A stretch of DNA of 64,000 bases from Chitinophaga sp. 180180018-3. Lineage in GTDB: Bacteria; Bacteroidota; Bacteroidia; Chitinophagales; Chitinophagaceae. A model generated the notes under the pieces. That model saw only the letters and a list, made by a program, of their open reading frames with translations. It searched no databases and was not told the DNA's origin. Positions 26,885 through 36,194 of the stretch are shown one piece after another (positions within the stretch are counted from its first letter, which is position 1; every line of letters begins with the position of its first letter). A program made the translations under genes and the position numbers. The stretch spans positions 2,790,001 through 2,854,000 of the forward strand of contig NZ_CP140772.1 of NCBI RefSeq assembly GCF_037893185.1, written 5' to 3'.

Positions 26885-27240
26885 TAATGGATTGCCCGGC
26901 CCGTTCGCCGGGCACTGTTATTTTGTGCGATTTGCTATCACGATAAATATCCGCAGATAATCGGGTAAACTTCAACTGAAGTGATCAAGTGCATGCACTT
27001 CGGATAGTCATTATCCATATATTTGTATGGTAAGATATATGTTGCCCGGATTTGTGTTGCCCAACAGTGTTCATTTTTAATCCCATGGTATGAATTTTCA
27101 CAACGTTACCAACCGGCCGACTTAGTTAGCAGGAAAATTACCAGTGCAGTGTTGTTCGCCAACAGATACCAGGATAAGGTCTTCTGTGATACCCTTTTGT
27201 CTTTTGTAATTACTATTATAAACCCTTTAATTGTTTGACC
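26885..27240. other. Intergenic region with a terminator
   Basis: A hairpin at 26894-26913 follows the NmrA-like gene. The rest is AT-rich upstream sequence of the next small secreted protein gene. No coding frame or consensus promoter was recognised. Confidence 0.4.
26894..26924 (+). terminator. Probable terminator after the NmrA-like gene
   Basis: A 7-bp GC-rich stem (26894-26900 with 26907-26913) with a 6-nt loop is followed by actgttatttt, a weak T tract. Confidence 0.55.
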
Positions 27241-27648
27241 ATGAAAAAAATCTGTTTATTAAGTTCCGCTGTATTGCTATTCTTCTCTGTAAATGCAGGT
27301 GCGCCTGTTAATCCGGTTGCCGGTAAACAACTGTTGACAGTGAAAGCTGCCCGCCCTGCTTCTGTTGGGGAATTTATCTCCAATAGTTCGTCTACTACTA
27401 CTGCGTATATCACATTAACCAGTACTACGGGTGGACCTAATTATAATTTTACGGTATCGCCCAACAGTTCATTGTCTAATCAGACCATTGCTGATGGTAC
27501 TTATAACATATCTATCAATGGTGGTGGTAATCTTCGTGTTGAACGTTGCGATAACGACCTGGTAGGATATCCTGGTGCGCCTGTTCCGTATACTTATAAC
27601 AATTATAATACTGCTCAATCCGGGAAGTTAATAATCGTTGTATACTAA
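27241..27648 (+). CDS. Small secreted protein of unknown function
   Basis: Starting at the ATG at 27241, the 135-residue protein has a signal peptide (about 1-20). The mature part is Ser/Thr/Asn-rich and beta-strand-like (TAYITLTSTTGG, YNFTVSPNSS, GTYNISINGGGNLRV) and contains a single Cys. It resembles a small Ig-like or carbohydrate-facing surface domain, but I recognise no family. It is monocistronic with a perfect terminator. Confidence 0.6.
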   Translation: MKKICLLSSAVLLFFSVNAGAPVNPVAGKQLLTVKAARPASVGEFISNSSSTTTAYITLTSTTGGPNYNFTVSPNSSLSNQTIADGTYNISINGGGNLRVERCDNDLVGYPGAPVPYTYNNYNTAQSGKLIIVVY

Positions 27649-27654
27649 GTTATC

Positions 27655-27688
27655 AGCTGCCAGCTAACTGGTAGCTGGCAGCTTTTTT
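27655..27688 (+). terminator. Rho-independent terminator
   Basis: A perfect 12-bp stem (27655-27666 with 27672-27683) with a 5-nt loop runs into six T, just after the stop codon at 27648. Confidence 0.95.
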
Positions 27689-27780
27689 AATGATGTTGTA
27701 TATGTGAAAATATAGCGGGATGTTTTATTTCACCGGTAATGGAGGGATAAGATCATGCAGGGAATCTGCCCCGGCTGTTA

Positions 27781-28119
27781 TCAATGCAGATAATCTTCAA
27801 TTAATTTCGTTACCAGTATTATTTCTTCCGAAGTTTCGCGTGTAAGTTCAGGTGTTTCAGGGCCAGCCTGTTTCATGGTTTCAAAACGGCCTGTCAGCAC
27901 GGCTAATCGTTCCAGGCCAACGGTGACCGCCATGCCGCGGATCTTATGAGCCGCGGATTTAATTTCCGGGAAACGAAAAGAAGCAGCTGCTTCTTCAAAA
28001 GCTTCGCCGGTTTTTTTTAATTCATCTAATGAAACTACCAATATTTCCCGGATAGAATCCGATGGTATGTTTAGTTGTTCCAATCGCTCGTTGGTGTGGG
28101 TAATATCAAAATGTATCAT
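27781..28119 (-). CDS. Stand-alone Hpt (histidine phosphotransfer) domain protein
   Basis: The 112-residue protein is a single helical Hpt domain. The phosphoryl-accepting His is His58 in SAAHKIRGMA, followed by VGLERLAVLTGRFE, the usual second helix of the fold. It has no signal or membrane segment. It should shuttle phosphate between a hybrid histidine kinase and a response regulator encoded elsewhere, since no kinase or receiver gene is adjacent. Confidence 0.8.
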   Translation of the reverse strand: MIHFDITHTNERLEQLNIPSDSIREILVVSLDELKKTGEAFEEAAASFRFPEIKSAAHKIRGMAVTVGLERLAVLTGRFETMKQAGPETPELTRETSEEIILVTKLIEDYLH

Positions 28120-28321
28120 ATCTTTTTCGCACGTCTTTATAATAATTGTCGATCACTGTGGGTTGCTTCCGGGGAATCAAGGCAATAAATCAGATGCCAT
28201 CTACATAAATAATTGGTAAACAAATAAAAAATGATCCCAAAAGGTAGTAAAAGTTACCCAGAAAAAACAAATTTTTTGTAACATTTCGTGTTTGCCAACG
28301 CTATAAGAGAAATCCTTCCTC

Positions 28322-28678
28322 ATGAAAATGATATGCTATATTCTTGCTGCAGCTTTATTTTCCACGGCGTGTAATAAAGATAAACGCCAAACCACCGCCT
28401 GTGGCGTGCAGGACCCGGTTAATAATCTTCCCTGGTTGAAAAAGACAATTGATTCTATTACGCTGAAAAAACAAATGGTGGATGTTTCACTGGTTTCCTA
28501 TAAAGGAAACGACTATATCAATATACAGCTGATTTATATGTCGGCCTACCTCGCCGGACTTCATACCTGCGATGGGCGTAGGCTGGAGCATCCTGCCGAC
28601 TCTGCGCTGATGCAACAGATTCGGATGGGAGAGGATGCAGGGTCGAAAGTAACGTTGCTGAAGCATATCAACCAGTAA
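28322..28678 (+). CDS. Small lipoprotein of unknown function
   Basis: The 118-residue protein has a lipobox (FSTACNK). The mature part has LPWLKKTIDSI followed by a strand-rich VSLVSYKGNDYINIQLIYMS segment and one CDGR motif. Proteins starting with the LPWLKxxI pattern recur as orphan lipoproteins in Bacteroidota, with no known role. It lies 71 nt upstream of the next NmrA-like gene. Confidence 0.6.
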   Translation: MKMICYILAAALFSTACNKDKRQTTACGVQDPVNNLPWLKKTIDSITLKKQMVDVSLVSYKGNDYINIQLIYMSAYLAGLHTCDGRRLEHPADSALMQQIRMGEDAGSKVTLLKHINQ

Positions 28679-28725
28679 AATTCCCCCTTGTCGGTTTTGT
28701 TCTATTTTATGGTTTTAGCGGCTCC

Positions 28726-28733
28726 TAATTTTG
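28726..28733 (+). promoter_or_regulatory. -7 element (TAATTTTG) before the second NmrA-like gene
   Basis: Exact match to TAnnTTTG, 16 nt before the ATG at 28750. The nearest TTTTG lies at a 26-bp spacing, longer than usual. Confidence 0.4.
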
Positions 28734-28749
28734 GTTAAAAATTAAAACT

Positions 28750-29604
28750 ATGAGCAACGTAAAACCTAACACAATACTCGTTATTGGCGCCACAGGTAAA
28801 ACCGGCAGCCGTGTATTCAATGGATTAGAAAAACAAGGATGGCCTGTTCGAAGCGGCTCCCGTAGTGCAGATCCGGGCTTCGACTGGATGGCGCCTCATA
28901 CCTGGGAAGCTGCGCTTGAAGGGGTACACGCCGTTTATATCACCTTCCAGCCTGATATTTCCGTTCCTGGCGCGCTGGATATTATCCAGGCATTTACCAG
29001 GGTCGCTGTAACGGCGGGCGTTAAGAAGCTCGTGCTGTTATCGGGCAGGGGAGAGCAGGAGGCGGAAGCTGCAGAACAGGTGATCATTCAATCAGGGCTC
29101 AACTGGGTAGTTATCCGGGCCAGCTGGTTCTGTCAGAACTTCAGCGAAGGCTACCTGCTACCACCGGTGCTGGCGGGCTTTGTAGCGCTTCCGGCTGGTA
29201 ACGTGGGCGAGCCTTTCGTTGATGTGGATGATATTGCTGCTGTAGCGATGGCGGCCTTAACAGACGACAAACATAACGGACAGGTCTATGAACTGACCGG
29301 CCCGCGGTTGTTGACTTTTGATCAGGCAGTAACTGAAATAGGGCAGGCTGCCGGACGGCCCGTGCAATACCAGGAAGTACCGATGGAGGCTTATAAAGCG
29401 GTAATGAAAGAGCATGAAGTGCCCGAAGATGTGATCGATCTGCTGCATTACCTTTTCGTAGAAGTACTGGACGGCCGCAACGAAAAAGTTTGCGATGGCG
29501 TACAACGTGCGCTGGGGCGCCCGGCTACCGATTTCTCGGACTATGCCCGCAAGGCTGCTGCCACAGGTATCTGGAATGTTAACACCACCGTAGCTGAATC
29601 ATGA
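28750..29604 (+). CDS. NmrA-like NAD(P)-binding SDR protein
   Basis: The 284-residue protein has the Rossmann motif ILVIGATGKTGSRVF near the N-terminus, then VYITFQPDIS, KLVLLSGRGEQEAE and VVIRASWFCQNF, typical of NmrA/azoreductase-like atypical SDRs that use NAD(P)H. It shares this fold with the gene at 26.0 kb, but the sequences differ. Its stop overlaps the start of the diheme cytochrome gene by four bases (ATGA), so the two are translationally coupled. Confidence 0.82.
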   Translation: MSNVKPNTILVIGATGKTGSRVFNGLEKQGWPVRSGSRSADPGFDWMAPHTWEAALEGVHAVYITFQPDISVPGALDIIQAFTRVAVTAGVKKLVLLSGRGEQEAEAAEQVIIQSGLNWVVIRASWFCQNFSEGYLLPPVLAGFVALPAGNVGEPFVDVDDIAAVAMAALTDDKHNGQVYELTGPRLLTFDQAVTEIGQAAGRPVQYQEVPMEAYKAVMKEHEVPEDVIDLLHYLFVEVLDGRNEKVCDGVQRALGRPATDFSDYARKAAATGIWNVNTTVAES

Positions 29605-30542
29605 AAAAGTATCCTGCTATCTGCATCTTTTTCGCAGCTGCGCTGACGCTGTCGGCATTTATACGGCCAGACGAAGCCGGAGGATTATTCCCCCGGCTTT
29701 CCGACTACCACATTTACGATGGAAACCCTGCGGCATTGTCGCCTGCCAGGGGATTCCACGCCTATCAGGTAGCTAACGGACTGTTTGCTGATTATGCGGA
29801 AAAACAACGGCTGCTGAAACTTCCCCAGGGCACAACGTTTACGGCTATAGGCGATGGTATACCTGATCTGCCGGAAGGAACTTTGCTTGTAAAAACTTTC
29901 TATTATTTTAATGATAAGCGAGATGTTGCCAAAGGCAAAAAAATCATCGAAACCAGGGTATTGCTGAAAGATCATTCCGGATGGACAGCCGGCACCTATA
30001 TCTGGAACAATGAACAAACAGAGGCACTACTGAGTGACCGCAGCGCCAATATTCCGGTTGAATGGACGGATGCAAACGGACAGATACGAAATATAACTTA
30101 TCATGTTCCGGGTGCAAAGGACTGTGGCAGCTGTCATCGTTCGGGGCAGGATATGCAGCCCATTGGTTTCAGGATCAGGAACCTGAATACAAACGGCCAG
30201 TTGCAGCAACTACAGCAACAGGGGTTGATGACACCCGCCAACTTATCAGGCTTTACCACCATCAGCCACTGGAAGAACCCTGTTGCCAGCCTGGAAGAAA
30301 GAGCCAGGGCTTACCTGGATATTACCTGCGGGCATTGCCACAGTGCAGGCGGTTCCTGTGAAAAGGCCGGACTGAAACTTAACTATGAAACCAGCCTGCC
30401 GTATACGGGTATTGTCAATAAAGGTGACCGCATCGTGCATATGATCGCGAAAGGGAGAATGCCCAGGATAGGTACTGCTGTTGTGGATGAAGAAGGACTG
30501 GCACTGGTCCGCGAATATGTAAACAGCCTGAAGAACAGATAA
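29601..30542 (+). CDS. Diheme c-type cytochrome, SO2930-like
   Basis: The 313-residue protein has an N-terminal signal (about 1-20). Two heme-attachment motifs are present, CGSCH at 175-179 and CGHCH at 243-247. The preceding part (about 30-165) matches the style of the SO2930/HNE_0200 family, with GDGIPDLPEGTLLVKTFYY and ETRVLLKDHSGWTAGTYIW segments. It should sit in the periplasm and pass electrons. Coupling to an NmrA-like reductase gene is unusual, because one product is cytoplasmic and the other is exported. Confidence 0.82.
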   Translation: MKKYPAICIFFAAALTLSAFIRPDEAGGLFPRLSDYHIYDGNPAALSPARGFHAYQVANGLFADYAEKQRLLKLPQGTTFTAIGDGIPDLPEGTLLVKTFYYFNDKRDVAKGKKIIETRVLLKDHSGWTAGTYIWNNEQTEALLSDRSANIPVEWTDANGQIRNITYHVPGAKDCGSCHRSGQDMQPIGFRIRNLNTNGQLQQLQQQGLMTPANLSGFTTISHWKNPVASLEERARAYLDITCGHCHSAGGSCEKAGLKLNYETSLPYTGIVNKGDRIVHMIAKGRMPRIGTAVVDEEGLALVREYVNSLKNR

Positions 30543-30578
30543 CCCCGTTGTATAACAGTAACGTATATACGTAGGAGG

Positions 30579-30614
30579 TTCACTAACAGCTGGAAGCTAA
30601 TGAGTGTTAGTGAA
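30579..30614. repeat. Perfect 10-bp inverted repeat before locus 1
   Basis: Arms 30579-30588 and 30605-30614 are exactly complementary with a 16-nt centre. It lies 37 nt after the cytochrome stop and about 130 nt before the sigma factor start. It could be a weak terminator or a regulator site for locus 1; there is no T run. Confidence 0.55.
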
Positions 30615-30741
30615 TTTCCTATGCAATTTGGTGAAAATTTAATAAGGAAATATAGTTAAGTATCGTTAATATTGTCGCATCCCTGAATAGTATATCAACC
30701 AATAATCAATTTTTGCAGTCCACCAATTTTTGAATTTGAAC

Positions 30742-31326
30742 ATGGGATTAAAGCGGATCGACAATGAACAAGAGATTCTCGGGCAGGTTGCCAATGGCAG
30801 TCAGCAGGCCTTTTCACAACTTTTTTATGGCTATGTAAACCAGGCTGGCCGTATCGTATACACGATTATCGGTTCGCGGGAACAGACCGAAGAGATCCTG
30901 CAGGATCTGTTTGTGAAGCTATGGAAAGAACGGGAGAAGCTTACTGACATTAAAACATTCAGTGCCTATTTTTTTGTATTGTTACGTAATCACACCCTGA
31001 ATTATCTTACGGCTGTGGTGGCGGAGCGGAAGAAGCAGCGCGAATATGCTGAGTTCGCCTTCTCCCAGCAGGATGCAGAAACGAGGAAGCCGGATACCCA
31101 GCTGGATATACTCGACAAAGCAATTGAGGCACTCCCGGCTCAGCAGAAAACAGTGTTCCTGCTAAGGGCCCAGGGCTACAGGAATCCTGAAATAGCCGCC
31201 CGTATGAATTTATCTACCGACTCTGTCAAAAAATATAATCAACTGGCCATCAAATTTATCCACCAGTTTATGAAAGTACGTGTTACCCTTCTGATATCCG
31301 CGATGGCAGCTACTTTTATCGAGTAG
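30742..31326 (+). CDS. ECF-type RNA polymerase sigma factor (locus 1)
   Basis: I start at the ATG at 30742; the frame can be extended by four codons only from a TTG. The 194-residue protein has sigma region 2 (FSQLFYGYVNQAG, EEILQDLFVKLWK) and region 4 (ALPAQQKTVFLLRAQGYRNPEIAARM, written here as two blocks: LPAQQKTVFLLRAQG and NPEIAARMNLS), the usual layout of Bacteroidota PUL sigma factors. It should be held by the FecR anti-sigma factor encoded next and, when released, direct transcription of susCD in locus 1. It contains the typical RNA polymerase binding LWKER helix. Confidence 0.88.
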   Translation: MGLKRIDNEQEILGQVANGSQQAFSQLFYGYVNQAGRIVYTIIGSREQTEEILQDLFVKLWKEREKLTDIKTFSAYFFVLLRNHTLNYLTAVVAERKKQREYAEFAFSQQDAETRKPDTQLDILDKAIEALPAQQKTVFLLRAQGYRNPEIAARMNLSTDSVKKYNQLAIKFIHQFMKVRVTLLISAMAATFIE

Positions 31327-31407
31327 AAAATTTTTTTTATTCCATATCTCCTTTTTGCCACCCTTTACTGTCTATATTATCAGAGCAGACTTAAAGTAGC
31401 CTATATT

Positions 31408-32595
31408 ATGCAGCACGACCGGTTAAATTATTTGGTGGAGCAGGCAATCGCTGATAACATCAGCAATGATGATCGTAATGAATTGCTGCTCCTGTTGTCG
31501 AAACCGGAGAACCGGGAATTGTATGATCAATTGTTTGAGCGGTTGTTGGCGCAACCTGCGGCAACAGATTTTTTCACCAGTAGTGAAACTGCATCGATGC
31601 TGGAGCGGATTGAGCGCAGGAATAATATAAGACCTGAACCCCGCATAAGACGCCTTAAACAGCGAGTGTGGTGGGCAGCTGCCAGTGTAGCGTTTGTAGC
31701 TGCATTGGCCGGTTACCAGTTGTTTTATCCGTCTGTTTCGTTAAAGGAAGGAACAAGGAAACAGCAGATAGCAGATGCCGGCCTTGTCGTTCATGTCCCC
31801 AAAGAGGTTACGCTGACCCTGGCCGATGGCAGCCGGGTGGCGCTGGATAGCACTGCATCCGGGCGCGTATTTAAACAGCATGGAACCGATGCGGTCAAAA
31901 GCGGACAGGGTACGCTAACCTATACCCGGAAATTGACAGCAGATACCCTGCAGGCAACAGCTTTTAATACCCTTACCATTCCACGTGGTACCCACTATAA
32001 AGTTGTATTGCCCGATGGTACAAAGGTTTGGTTAAATGCAGCCTCTTCTTTGCGCTACCCCGTACGTTTCAACGGTGGCGAGCGCAGGGTGGAGCTGAAC
32101 GGAGAAGCCTATTTTGAAGTAGCGCAGGATGCGCACCAGCCATTCACGGTAGTATCCGGCAGTCAGGTCATTGCAGTACTTGGCACCGCGTTTAACGTAG
32201 AAGCCTATACGGAAGATGCCTTCATACAAACAACCCTTGTAAGCGGAAGCATCAGGGTAGATCCCCGGAATGGAACAGCGCCCCTGGTGCTGAAGCCGGG
32301 AGAAAAGGCAACGCTGGAGAACAATCTGTTGCAGGTAAAGAAAGCAGATACCAAAGCGGATCTTGCCTGGATGTCGGATCTGTTTAGCTTTTCCGATACA
32401 GACCTGCGGGTGGTACTGCGCCAGTTGCAACGTTGGTACGACATTGAGGTAGATTATTCTTCATTGCCACCGGAAAAATTATATGGGCAGTTGCCCCGAA
32501 GTACACCACTTCCCCAGCTGCTGAAAGCTATAGAGAAAACAACCAATTTAAAATTTAAACTAAATAATAACCGGCTAATTGTCGACAAGTTGTAG
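31408..32595 (+). CDS. FecR-family anti-sigma factor (locus 1)
   Basis: The 395-residue protein has a short cytoplasmic anti-sigma segment, one transmembrane helix (about 88-108), a periplasmic FecR domain (about 175-285, with GTHYKVVLPDGTKVWLNAASS split as GTHYKVVLPDG and VWLNAASSLRYP, and GEAYFEV) and a DUF4974 C-terminal domain (about 325-393). It relays the signal from the STN domain of SusC to the sigma factor. It lies 81 nt after the sigma gene. Confidence 0.9.
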   Translation: MQHDRLNYLVEQAIADNISNDDRNELLLLLSKPENRELYDQLFERLLAQPAATDFFTSSETASMLERIERRNNIRPEPRIRRLKQRVWWAAASVAFVAALAGYQLFYPSVSLKEGTRKQQIADAGLVVHVPKEVTLTLADGSRVALDSTASGRVFKQHGTDAVKSGQGTLTYTRKLTADTLQATAFNTLTIPRGTHYKVVLPDGTKVWLNAASSLRYPVRFNGGERRVELNGEAYFEVAQDAHQPFTVVSGSQVIAVLGTAFNVEAYTEDAFIQTTLVSGSIRVDPRNGTAPLVLKPGEKATLENNLLQVKKADTKADLAWMSDLFSFSDTDLRVVLRQLQRWYDIEVDYSSLPPEKLYGQLPRSTPLPQLLKAIEKTTNLKFKLNNNRLIVDKL

Positions 32596-32647
32596 CTCCG
32601 GTAACTATCAACCATCAGTCATTTCTTACCGTTAAAATTGTACATCT

Positions 32648-35600
32648 ATGATTATTCAACGTGGCCACCGCGTGGGCCATTGGAAGCGTTATGCCTGTTG
32701 CCTGGCATTGGCGTTATTCCATTGCATTGCAACAGCGGCTGCAGCATTCTCCCAGCAGGTAACCCTGAAAGTGAATGGAGCCCGACTGGAGCAGGTACTG
32801 GAAGCCATCCGCGCCCAAACGGGGTATTCATTCGTTTTTGATGCCCGATTTGCAAAAAATGCATTACCCGTTACCGTTAGTCTGAAAGACGAACCATTGT
32901 CTGGTGCTTTGGAACAGGTGTTTAAAGGACAGCCATTTACTTATGAAGTAAACGACAAAATTGTTACTGTGCTGTCTGTTCAGAAAACAACGGCTGCTGC
33001 AACGATCACGCTCAGCGGCCGGATACTCAGTCCGGATAATCAGCCTATCATTGGCGCCTCCGTTGTAGTGCAGGGTTCCAGGCAGGGGGCTTCCGCCAAT
33101 GAGAATGGAAACTTCACCCTGGCGGGCGTTCCCGAGGAAGCCAATGTATTGATCTCTTCTATCGGGTTTAATTCACTCCTCCTGCATGTAAGCAACGGAG
33201 CAGTATCAGTGGCTGCCCGGGAACAGAGAAGCCAGCTGGTAAGAAGCCAGCCGCAAAACCTGCTGATCACGCTGCAGCCATCGTCTTCTCAGCTGCAGGA
33301 AGTAAATATAACAGTTGGATACGGTACGCAGAAAAGAAGAGAAACCACCGCCGCAATCTCCACTATCAGAGGCTCACAGTTACAGAACAAGCCCAGTGGT
33401 TCTATCGAAGGATTGCTACAGGGATTGGCGCCAGGCCTGTTGGTACAAAACAATTCCGGTATGCCCGGTGGCCGGAGTATGGTGCAGATCAGAGGCCTTG
33501 CTTCGTTCTCTAACTCCGCCAACTCCAACGTAGTGAGTACGCCTTTATTCATCATCGACGGTGTGCCGTTGGAACAGGATGTATTTAATCCTTCTGATCC
33601 GCGTCAGGCCATTACCAGTGTACTGGCAGGTTTCAGCCCATTCGACCTCGAATCCGTGGATGTACTGAAAGACGCGTCGGCCACAGCTATCTACGGATCC
33701 AGAGGAGCCAACGGCGTTATTATCATCAACACTAAAAGAGGTAAGATCGGTAAGCCCATTGTTACACTGAATACCCAATATGGGCTTAGTTACTATCCTT
33801 CTCTGCGTAAAACGCTCGGTGGAAAAGCAGAACGCGATTTTAAAATAGCGCTTTATAACCAGTACAAATCGTCGAAAGTAGGTGGTGGATTTACGGATAT
33901 GCCCATTGAACTGACGGACAGCCTGAATAGCTTTTATAATAATTCCACCGACTGGCAAAAATTATATTTCAGAGATGCTGATCTGAAGAATATCAACCTC
34001 GGTATCAGTGGCGCCACCGAAAATGCCAGTTATCGTATAGGCGTAGACTACTATAAAGAAAAAGGTATTGTACTCGGTTCCGGGTTCTCCCGGTTTTCAC
34101 TGACCTACAACGGTATCTTCAAACCTACTTCCAGGCTTACTATTACTGGCAGGGCTAACCTGAGCCAGACCGATGCCAGTCAGAAAAGGGGCGATACCTA
34201 CAACGCTGCCGTAGTAGGCAATAACTTTTCCTCTTCTTTCCGCCCGGGTCCGAACAGCGGATTCTTTGATGCCTTCCTGGCATCTTATAACAAAGGCGTC
34301 AATATTGATTTAACGAGAAGAGCATTGGCACAGCTGGAACTTAGCTATGATGTATTTAAATTCCTGAACATCACTTCAAGGGCATCCGGCAACTACGAAT
34401 TTTACCGCACGCGTACTTTTGAACCATCTGCTACACGGAACGATCAGAAGGCGGCTGCGTCTTATTACTCACAGGAAAAAGTAAACCTGCTCAGTGAAAC
34501 ATTTTTACGCCTCTATCATACTTTCCCATCAAAGCATTCCTTTGACCTGGTACTTGGAAATACCATCAATACCAGTGAAAACAACAACATCTTCGGATCT
34601 GCGTTTGGCGGTCCCAGTGATGCCCAGCAGGTGATCCTCGGATATCCGCAGTCCAACCTGAAACTGGAAACACATAATATCAGGTACGGGTTATTGTCGT
34701 ACTACTCCAGGCTTTCCTACAACTTCAACCGGAAATACCTGTTACAGGGTGTAGTTCGTGCAGATGGTTCTTCTAAATTCGGAAAAGACAATCAATGGGG
34801 TTATTTCCCCTCCATGTCTGCCGGATGGGTATTTACTGAGGAGAAATTCGTGCAGCGGAATGTAGGCCGCTGGCTCAATTTCGGAAAGCTCAGGGCCAGT
34901 ATGGGTAAGTCAGGAACACAGTATGAAGATAACTACCTCGCCGTTGGTGCGTACCTGACGAAGAGCGGCGATAACGCTACGTATAACGGCACACCCTTGC
35001 TATCTCCCAACTATGGAGGCGGTAACGGTATTGCGTTGCCGAATCTGACCTGGCAAAACACCAAAGATCAGGGCGTAGCGTTGGAACTGGAATTTTTCAA
35101 TAGCCGTTTAACTGCTACGTTGGAGTACTATAACAAAAATACAGATGGCTTCCTGTTCCCGGATGCGCTGAACAATACCAGCGGCTATGCCTCCCGCTAT
35201 GTGAATAGTGGCGCCGTGCGTAACCATGGTTACGAAACAGCCATTACGGGTTATATAACCAAACCCGGTAAGAACTTTCAATATTCCGTCACTTTTATCG
35301 GCTCCATTAACCGTAATGAACTGACGAAACTTCCTGACTTCGGAAGAAGCGTTTCCAGGGCCAACTACGCAGTAGGGCAGCCTTATCTGCAGGTCGGACG
35401 CCCGCTGAATGGATTTTACCTGATGAAGTACCTGGGCGTATATCCTACAGATGAATCAGTACCTGTCAACAAATACACCGGCAAGCGGCTCTACCCCAAT
35501 ACGAGTGGTTTCACCTCGCAGGATCCGTACAGAGCCGGTGATATCATGCTGCTGGATGTGAATGGTGATGGAAAGATAGGAGTAGGGGATAATTCCGACA

Positions 35601-36190
35601 GGGTATATTGTGGCGATCCTAATCCGAAATTTACCGGCAGCTTCTCCCATTCTTTCAGTTACCGCTTCAGGAACAACGCTATTCTGCAACTGGATCTGTT
35701 CTTTAACTATTCTGTAGGAAACAAGGTATTTAATAAGGTACTGGCAGATCGTATCAAAGGCGTCAGCTGGACGGCCAGTGAGAATGTTAACTATCCTGGC
35801 GGACAAAAGAACCTGCTGGATGTGTCGGACCTGGATTTCTGGACGCCCCAGCATACCAATGCGAAATTTCCGGTACTGAATCCCTGGAGATATTATGGCT
35901 ATTCGAGTTACGACTTTATCGGCAACTATGAAACAAATACAGATCTGTTCCTGGAAAATGGCAGCTTTATCCGCCTGAACAATGTGAATCTCAGTTACGA
36001 TTTTTCCACGCAGCTGCTGAATCGCATCAATATCAGGAAACTCCGGGTATATGCCGGTATGAGCAATGTATTCATTCTTACAAAATACTCAGGGGTGGAT
36101 CCGGAAAACGTAGATCCGTATGGGTATGACCTCGGGAATGGATATCCAATTCCATACAAATTTAACTGTGGTTTTAACTTTGAATTTTAG
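32648..36190 (+). CDS. SusC/RagA-family TonB-linked outer-membrane receptor (locus 1)
   Basis: The 1180-residue protein has a signal peptide (about 1-34), an STN domain (about 37-117, VTLKVNGARLEQVLEAI), a CarboxypepD_reg domain (about 120-205, ITLSGRILSPDNQPIIGAS), a TonB plug (about 230-360) with the SusC box TAIYGSRGANGVIIINTK, and a long barrel. The STN domain marks a transducer SusC that signals to FecR. The predicted product imports oligosaccharides with its SusD lid. The gene starts 52 nt after fecR and lacks the N-terminal extension and antisense signal seen in loci 2 and 3. Confidence 0.93.
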   Translation: MIIQRGHRVGHWKRYACCLALALFHCIATAAAAFSQQVTLKVNGARLEQVLEAIRAQTGYSFVFDARFAKNALPVTVSLKDEPLSGALEQVFKGQPFTYEVNDKIVTVLSVQKTTAAATITLSGRILSPDNQPIIGASVVVQGSRQGASANENGNFTLAGVPEEANVLISSIGFNSLLLHVSNGAVSVAAREQRSQLVRSQPQNLLITLQPSSSQLQEVNITVGYGTQKRRETTAAISTIRGSQLQNKPSGSIEGLLQGLAPGLLVQNNSGMPGGRSMVQIRGLASFSNSANSNVVSTPLFIIDGVPLEQDVFNPSDPRQAITSVLAGFSPFDLESVDVLKDASATAIYGSRGANGVIIINTKRGKIGKPIVTLNTQYGLSYYPSLRKTLGGKAERDFKIALYNQYKSSKVGGGFTDMPIELTDSLNSFYNNSTDWQKLYFRDADLKNINLGISGATENASYRIGVDYYKEKGIVLGSGFSRFSLTYNGIFKPTSRLTITGRANLSQTDASQKRGDTYNAAVVGNNFSSSFRPGPNSGFFDAFLASYNKGVNIDLTRRALAQLELSYDVFKFLNITSRASGNYEFYRTRTFEPSATRNDQKAAASYYSQEKVNLLSETFLRLYHTFPSKHSFDLVLGNTINTSENNNIFGSAFGGPSDAQQVILGYPQSNLKLETHNIRYGLLSYYSRLSYNFNRKYLLQGVVRADGSSKFGKDNQWGYFPSMSAGWVFTEEKFVQRNVGRWLNFGKLRASMGKSGTQYEDNYLAVGAYLTKSGDNATYNGTPLLSPNYGGGNGIALPNLTWQNTKDQGVALELEFFNSRLTATLEYYNKNTDGFLFPDALNNTSGYASRYVNSGAVRNHGYETAITGYITKPGKNFQYSVTFIGSINRNELTKLPDFGRSVSRANYAVGQPYLQVGRPLNGFYLMKYLGVYPTDESVPVNKYTGKRLYPNTSGFTSQDPYRAGDIMLLDVNGDGKIGVGDNSDRVYCGDPNPKFTGSFSHSFSYRFRNNAILQLDLFFNYSVGNKVFNKVLADRIKGVSWTASENVNYPGGQKNLLDVSDLDFWTPQHTNAKFPVLNPWRYYGYSSYDFIGNYETNTDLFLENGSFIRLNNVNLSYDFSTQLLNRINIRKLRVYAGMSNVFILTKYSGVDPENVDPYGYDLGNGYPIPYKFNCGFNFEF

Positions 36191-36194
36191 CAAG

